DNA from: Streptomyces sp. Sge12
GTDB taxonomy: Bacteria > Actinomycetota > Actinomycetes > Streptomycetales > Streptomycetaceae
Assembly (NCBI RefSeq): GCF_002080455.1
Contig: NZ_CP020555.1
Coordinates: 248,001 to 312,000 of the forward strand
Direction: 5' to 3'
Length of the DNA: 64,000 nucleotides
Made by a program: the position numbers and the translations under genes. The stretch's first letter is position 1. Every line of letters starts with the position of its first letter. The notes under the pieces were generated by a model. The model was given only the letters and a program-made list of their open reading frames with translations, was not told the DNA's origin and did no database searches. This document shows positions 62,793 to 64,000 of this stretch, in pieces.

Positions 62793-63546
62793 GGCAGCAT
62801 CCTCGCGCCCCGACCCCGCGGGGGCGCGCAACCCCGACCGGTGTCGGCCGGCGGCCCTGCAGGCCCGCCTGCAGGGCGAGCAGCGGTTCACCGCCGATGT
62901 CGCGCACGAGCTGCGCACCCCGCTGATGGGGCTGGCGACCGCCGCCGAGCTGCTGTCGCAGGAGCTGGCGGCCGACTACGTACGGGACCGGGTCAAGGTG
63001 CTGGGCGGGCTCGTGGAGGACCTGCTGGACGTCTCGCGGCTGGACGCCGGGGTGGAGGTGGCCGATCTCCTGCCCTGTGCGCTCGGTCCCCTGGTCGCCG
63101 ACTGCGTGCGGCGCACGGGGCTGGCGGTGGAGCTGCGGGAGGAGGAGGGGACGGGCCCGGCGGTGGGCACGGACCCGCGCAGGGTCGACCGTATCCTCGC
63201 CAACCTGATCGCGAACGCCCACCGGCACGGCGCGGGTCCCGTGGTCGTCACCGTCGGCGCGCGCCGGGTCGACGTACGGGACCACGGGCCCGGGTATCCG
63301 GACGAGCTGCTCGCGCAGGGGCCGCAGCGGTTCCGTACCGGTGCGGCCGAGCGGGGGCGCGGACACGGTCTGGGCCTGACGATCGCCCTGGGGCAGGCCC
63401 TGGTGGTCGGGGCCGAGCTGGAGTTCGCCAATGCCCCGGACGGCGGGGCCGTGGCCACGCTCCTCCTGCCCGATGCCGACCCCGCCGACCCCGGCGGCCC
63501 TGGTGACCCTGGTGACCCTGGTGACCCTGGTGACCCCGAAGAGTGA
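62791..63546 (+). CDS. histidine kinase catalytic core, sensor part missing
   Basis: 251 residues from ATG 62791. It opens with about 28 odd residues and then the HisKA dimerisation helix with the phospho-acceptor His (EQRFTADVAHELRTPLMGLA), the N box (ILANLIANAHRHG), G1 (VDVRDHGPGYPDE) and G2 (RGRGHGLGLTIALGQ). No membrane segments, HAMP or sensor domain, which normally precede this type, and no response regulator adjacent. The C-terminus has a (GDP)n tail. Either a truncated remnant or a soluble kinase; I favour truncation. Confidence 0.75.
   Translation: MAASSRPDPAGARNPDRCRPAALQARLQGEQRFTADVAHELRTPLMGLATAAELLSQELAADYVRDRVKVLGGLVEDLLDVSRLDAGVEVADLLPCALGPLVADCVRRTGLAVELREEEGTGPAVGTDPRRVDRILANLIANAHRHGAGPVVVTVGARRVDVRDHGPGYPDELLAQGPQRFRTGAAERGRGHGLGLTIALGQALVVGAELEFANAPDGGAVATLLLPDADPADPGGPGDPGDPGDPGDPEE
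63502..63537 (+). repeat. 9-bp tandem repeat encoding (GDP)n
   Basis: Four copies of GGTGACCCT (the last with C) in frame at the end of the kinase fragment, giving GDPGDPGDPGDP. The copies are almost identical, indicating recent slippage. Confidence 0.85.
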
Positions 63547-63558
63547 CGGAGGTGGCGG

Positions 63559-64000
63559 TCAGTCGACTCCCAGCAGGCGACGGCGGTCGTCGGGGCGGGC
63601 GGCGAACTCCGCGCAGGTCGCCCGGTGCACGATGCTCCCCTTCTGCATGACGGCCACGTGCTCGGCGACGGAGAGGGCCAGCCCCAGGTTCTGCTCGACC
63701 AGGACGACCGTCATGCCCTGCGCCGCCACCTCGCGGATCACCTCCCCCACCTGGGCGACGATCGCGGGAGCCAGACCGTCGGACGGCTCGTCGAGGAGCA
63801 GCAGCCGCGGATTGCCCAGGAGGGCCCGGGCGATCGCGAGCATCTGCTGTTCCCCTCCGGAGAGTTCGTCGCCCCGGTGTCCGAGCCGCTCCCCGAGCCT
63901 CGGCAGCAGGTCGAGGATGCGTGCCCGGGTCCACGGCCCCGGAGCACCTCGGCGTCTCCGTGCGGCGACGGCGAGGTGCTCCGCCACGGTCAGCGGCGCG
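63559..64000 (-). CDS. branched-chain-amino-acid-type ABC ATPase (LivF-like), C-terminal part
   Basis: At least 147 residues, open through the right edge, so the Walker A region is outside the window. Visible: APLTVAEHLAVA, signature LSGGEQQMLAIARALLGNP, Walker B LLLLDEPSDGLAPAIV, and VVLVEQNLGLALSVAEHVAV with the H-loop region replaced by Gln/Asn as is usual in LivF. It would energise uptake of amino acids, amides or urea with permease genes lying outside the window. Confidence 0.88.
   Translation of the reverse strand, partial: APLTVAEHLAVAARRRRGAPGPWTRARILDLLPRLGERLGHRGDELSGGEQQMLAIARALLGNPRLLLLDEPSDGLAPAIVAQVGEVIREVAAQGMTVVLVEQNLGLALSVAEHVAVMQKGSIVHRATCAEFAARPDDRRRLLGVD

Overview
The window is GC-rich, densely coding DNA with the hallmarks of a Streptomyces-type actinomycete: strong G/C bias at third codon positions, many GTG/TTG starts, GTGA/ATGA stop-start overlaps, apparently leaderless genes, SpoIIE-type phosphatases, a PASTA-less Ser/Thr kinase, LCP and VanW cell-wall proteins, and a Pls/PosA-type NRPS. 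I see no rRNA, tRNA or CRISPR array. Both ends cut genes (an unidentified 3' end at 1-124 and a LivF-like ATPase running off at 64000).

Layout. 1-10 kb: secreted adenosine deaminase-like enzyme, glucose-6-phosphate dehydrogenase (zwf), an acyl-CoA-dehydrogenase-fold protein, a membrane-anchored glutaredoxin-like protein, a GNAT enzyme, and a TetR/aldo-keto reductase divergent pair with two related operator-like sites. 10-27 kb: the most striking region, a divergent catabolic locus. Leftward: Rieske oxygenase, a complete polyamine-type ABC importer (binding protein, two permeases, ATPase), FAD amine oxidase and aldehyde dehydrogenase. Rightward: small protein, NuoF-like flavoprotein, 3Fe-4S-type ferredoxin, ADP-forming acyl-CoA synthetase, two acyl-CoA dehydrogenases, 3-hydroxyacyl-CoA dehydrogenase and a TetR regulator. 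Two perfect 16-bp palindromes lie between the two operons. I infer import of an amine, oxygenation, oxidative deamination to an aldehyde and acid, CoA activation and beta-oxidation-like steps, with the NuoF-like protein and ferredoxin as possible electron supply to the oxygenase. The substrate is unknown.

27-48 kb: mixed housekeeping and signalling genes (VOC protein, LCP ligase, two PAS/GAF/SpoIIE phosphatases, cytochrome P450, PLP decarboxylase, lipoproteins, Rnl2-like RNA ligase, S41 peptidase, VanW protein, Ser/Thr kinase with a ricin-like ectodomain). 48.4-51.4 kb: a mobile island. An IS5-family element abuts the kinase stop codon; its transposase carries a nonsense codon and is split by a second IS5-family element of 1534 bp. 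That inner element carries, inside its inverted repeats, an Imm21-like immunity gene as a passenger. The gene just right of the island seems to have lost its natural start.

52-64 kb: an M1 metallopeptidase downstream of a 1303-residue Pls/PosA-type (cationic homopoly-amino-acid) synthetase; a Fur-family regulator divergent from katG with a clear promoter; small hypothetical genes; a YjbQ protein; a histidine kinase lacking its sensor half; and the LivF-like ATPase. Calls rest on reading motifs and gene order; no database search was run.
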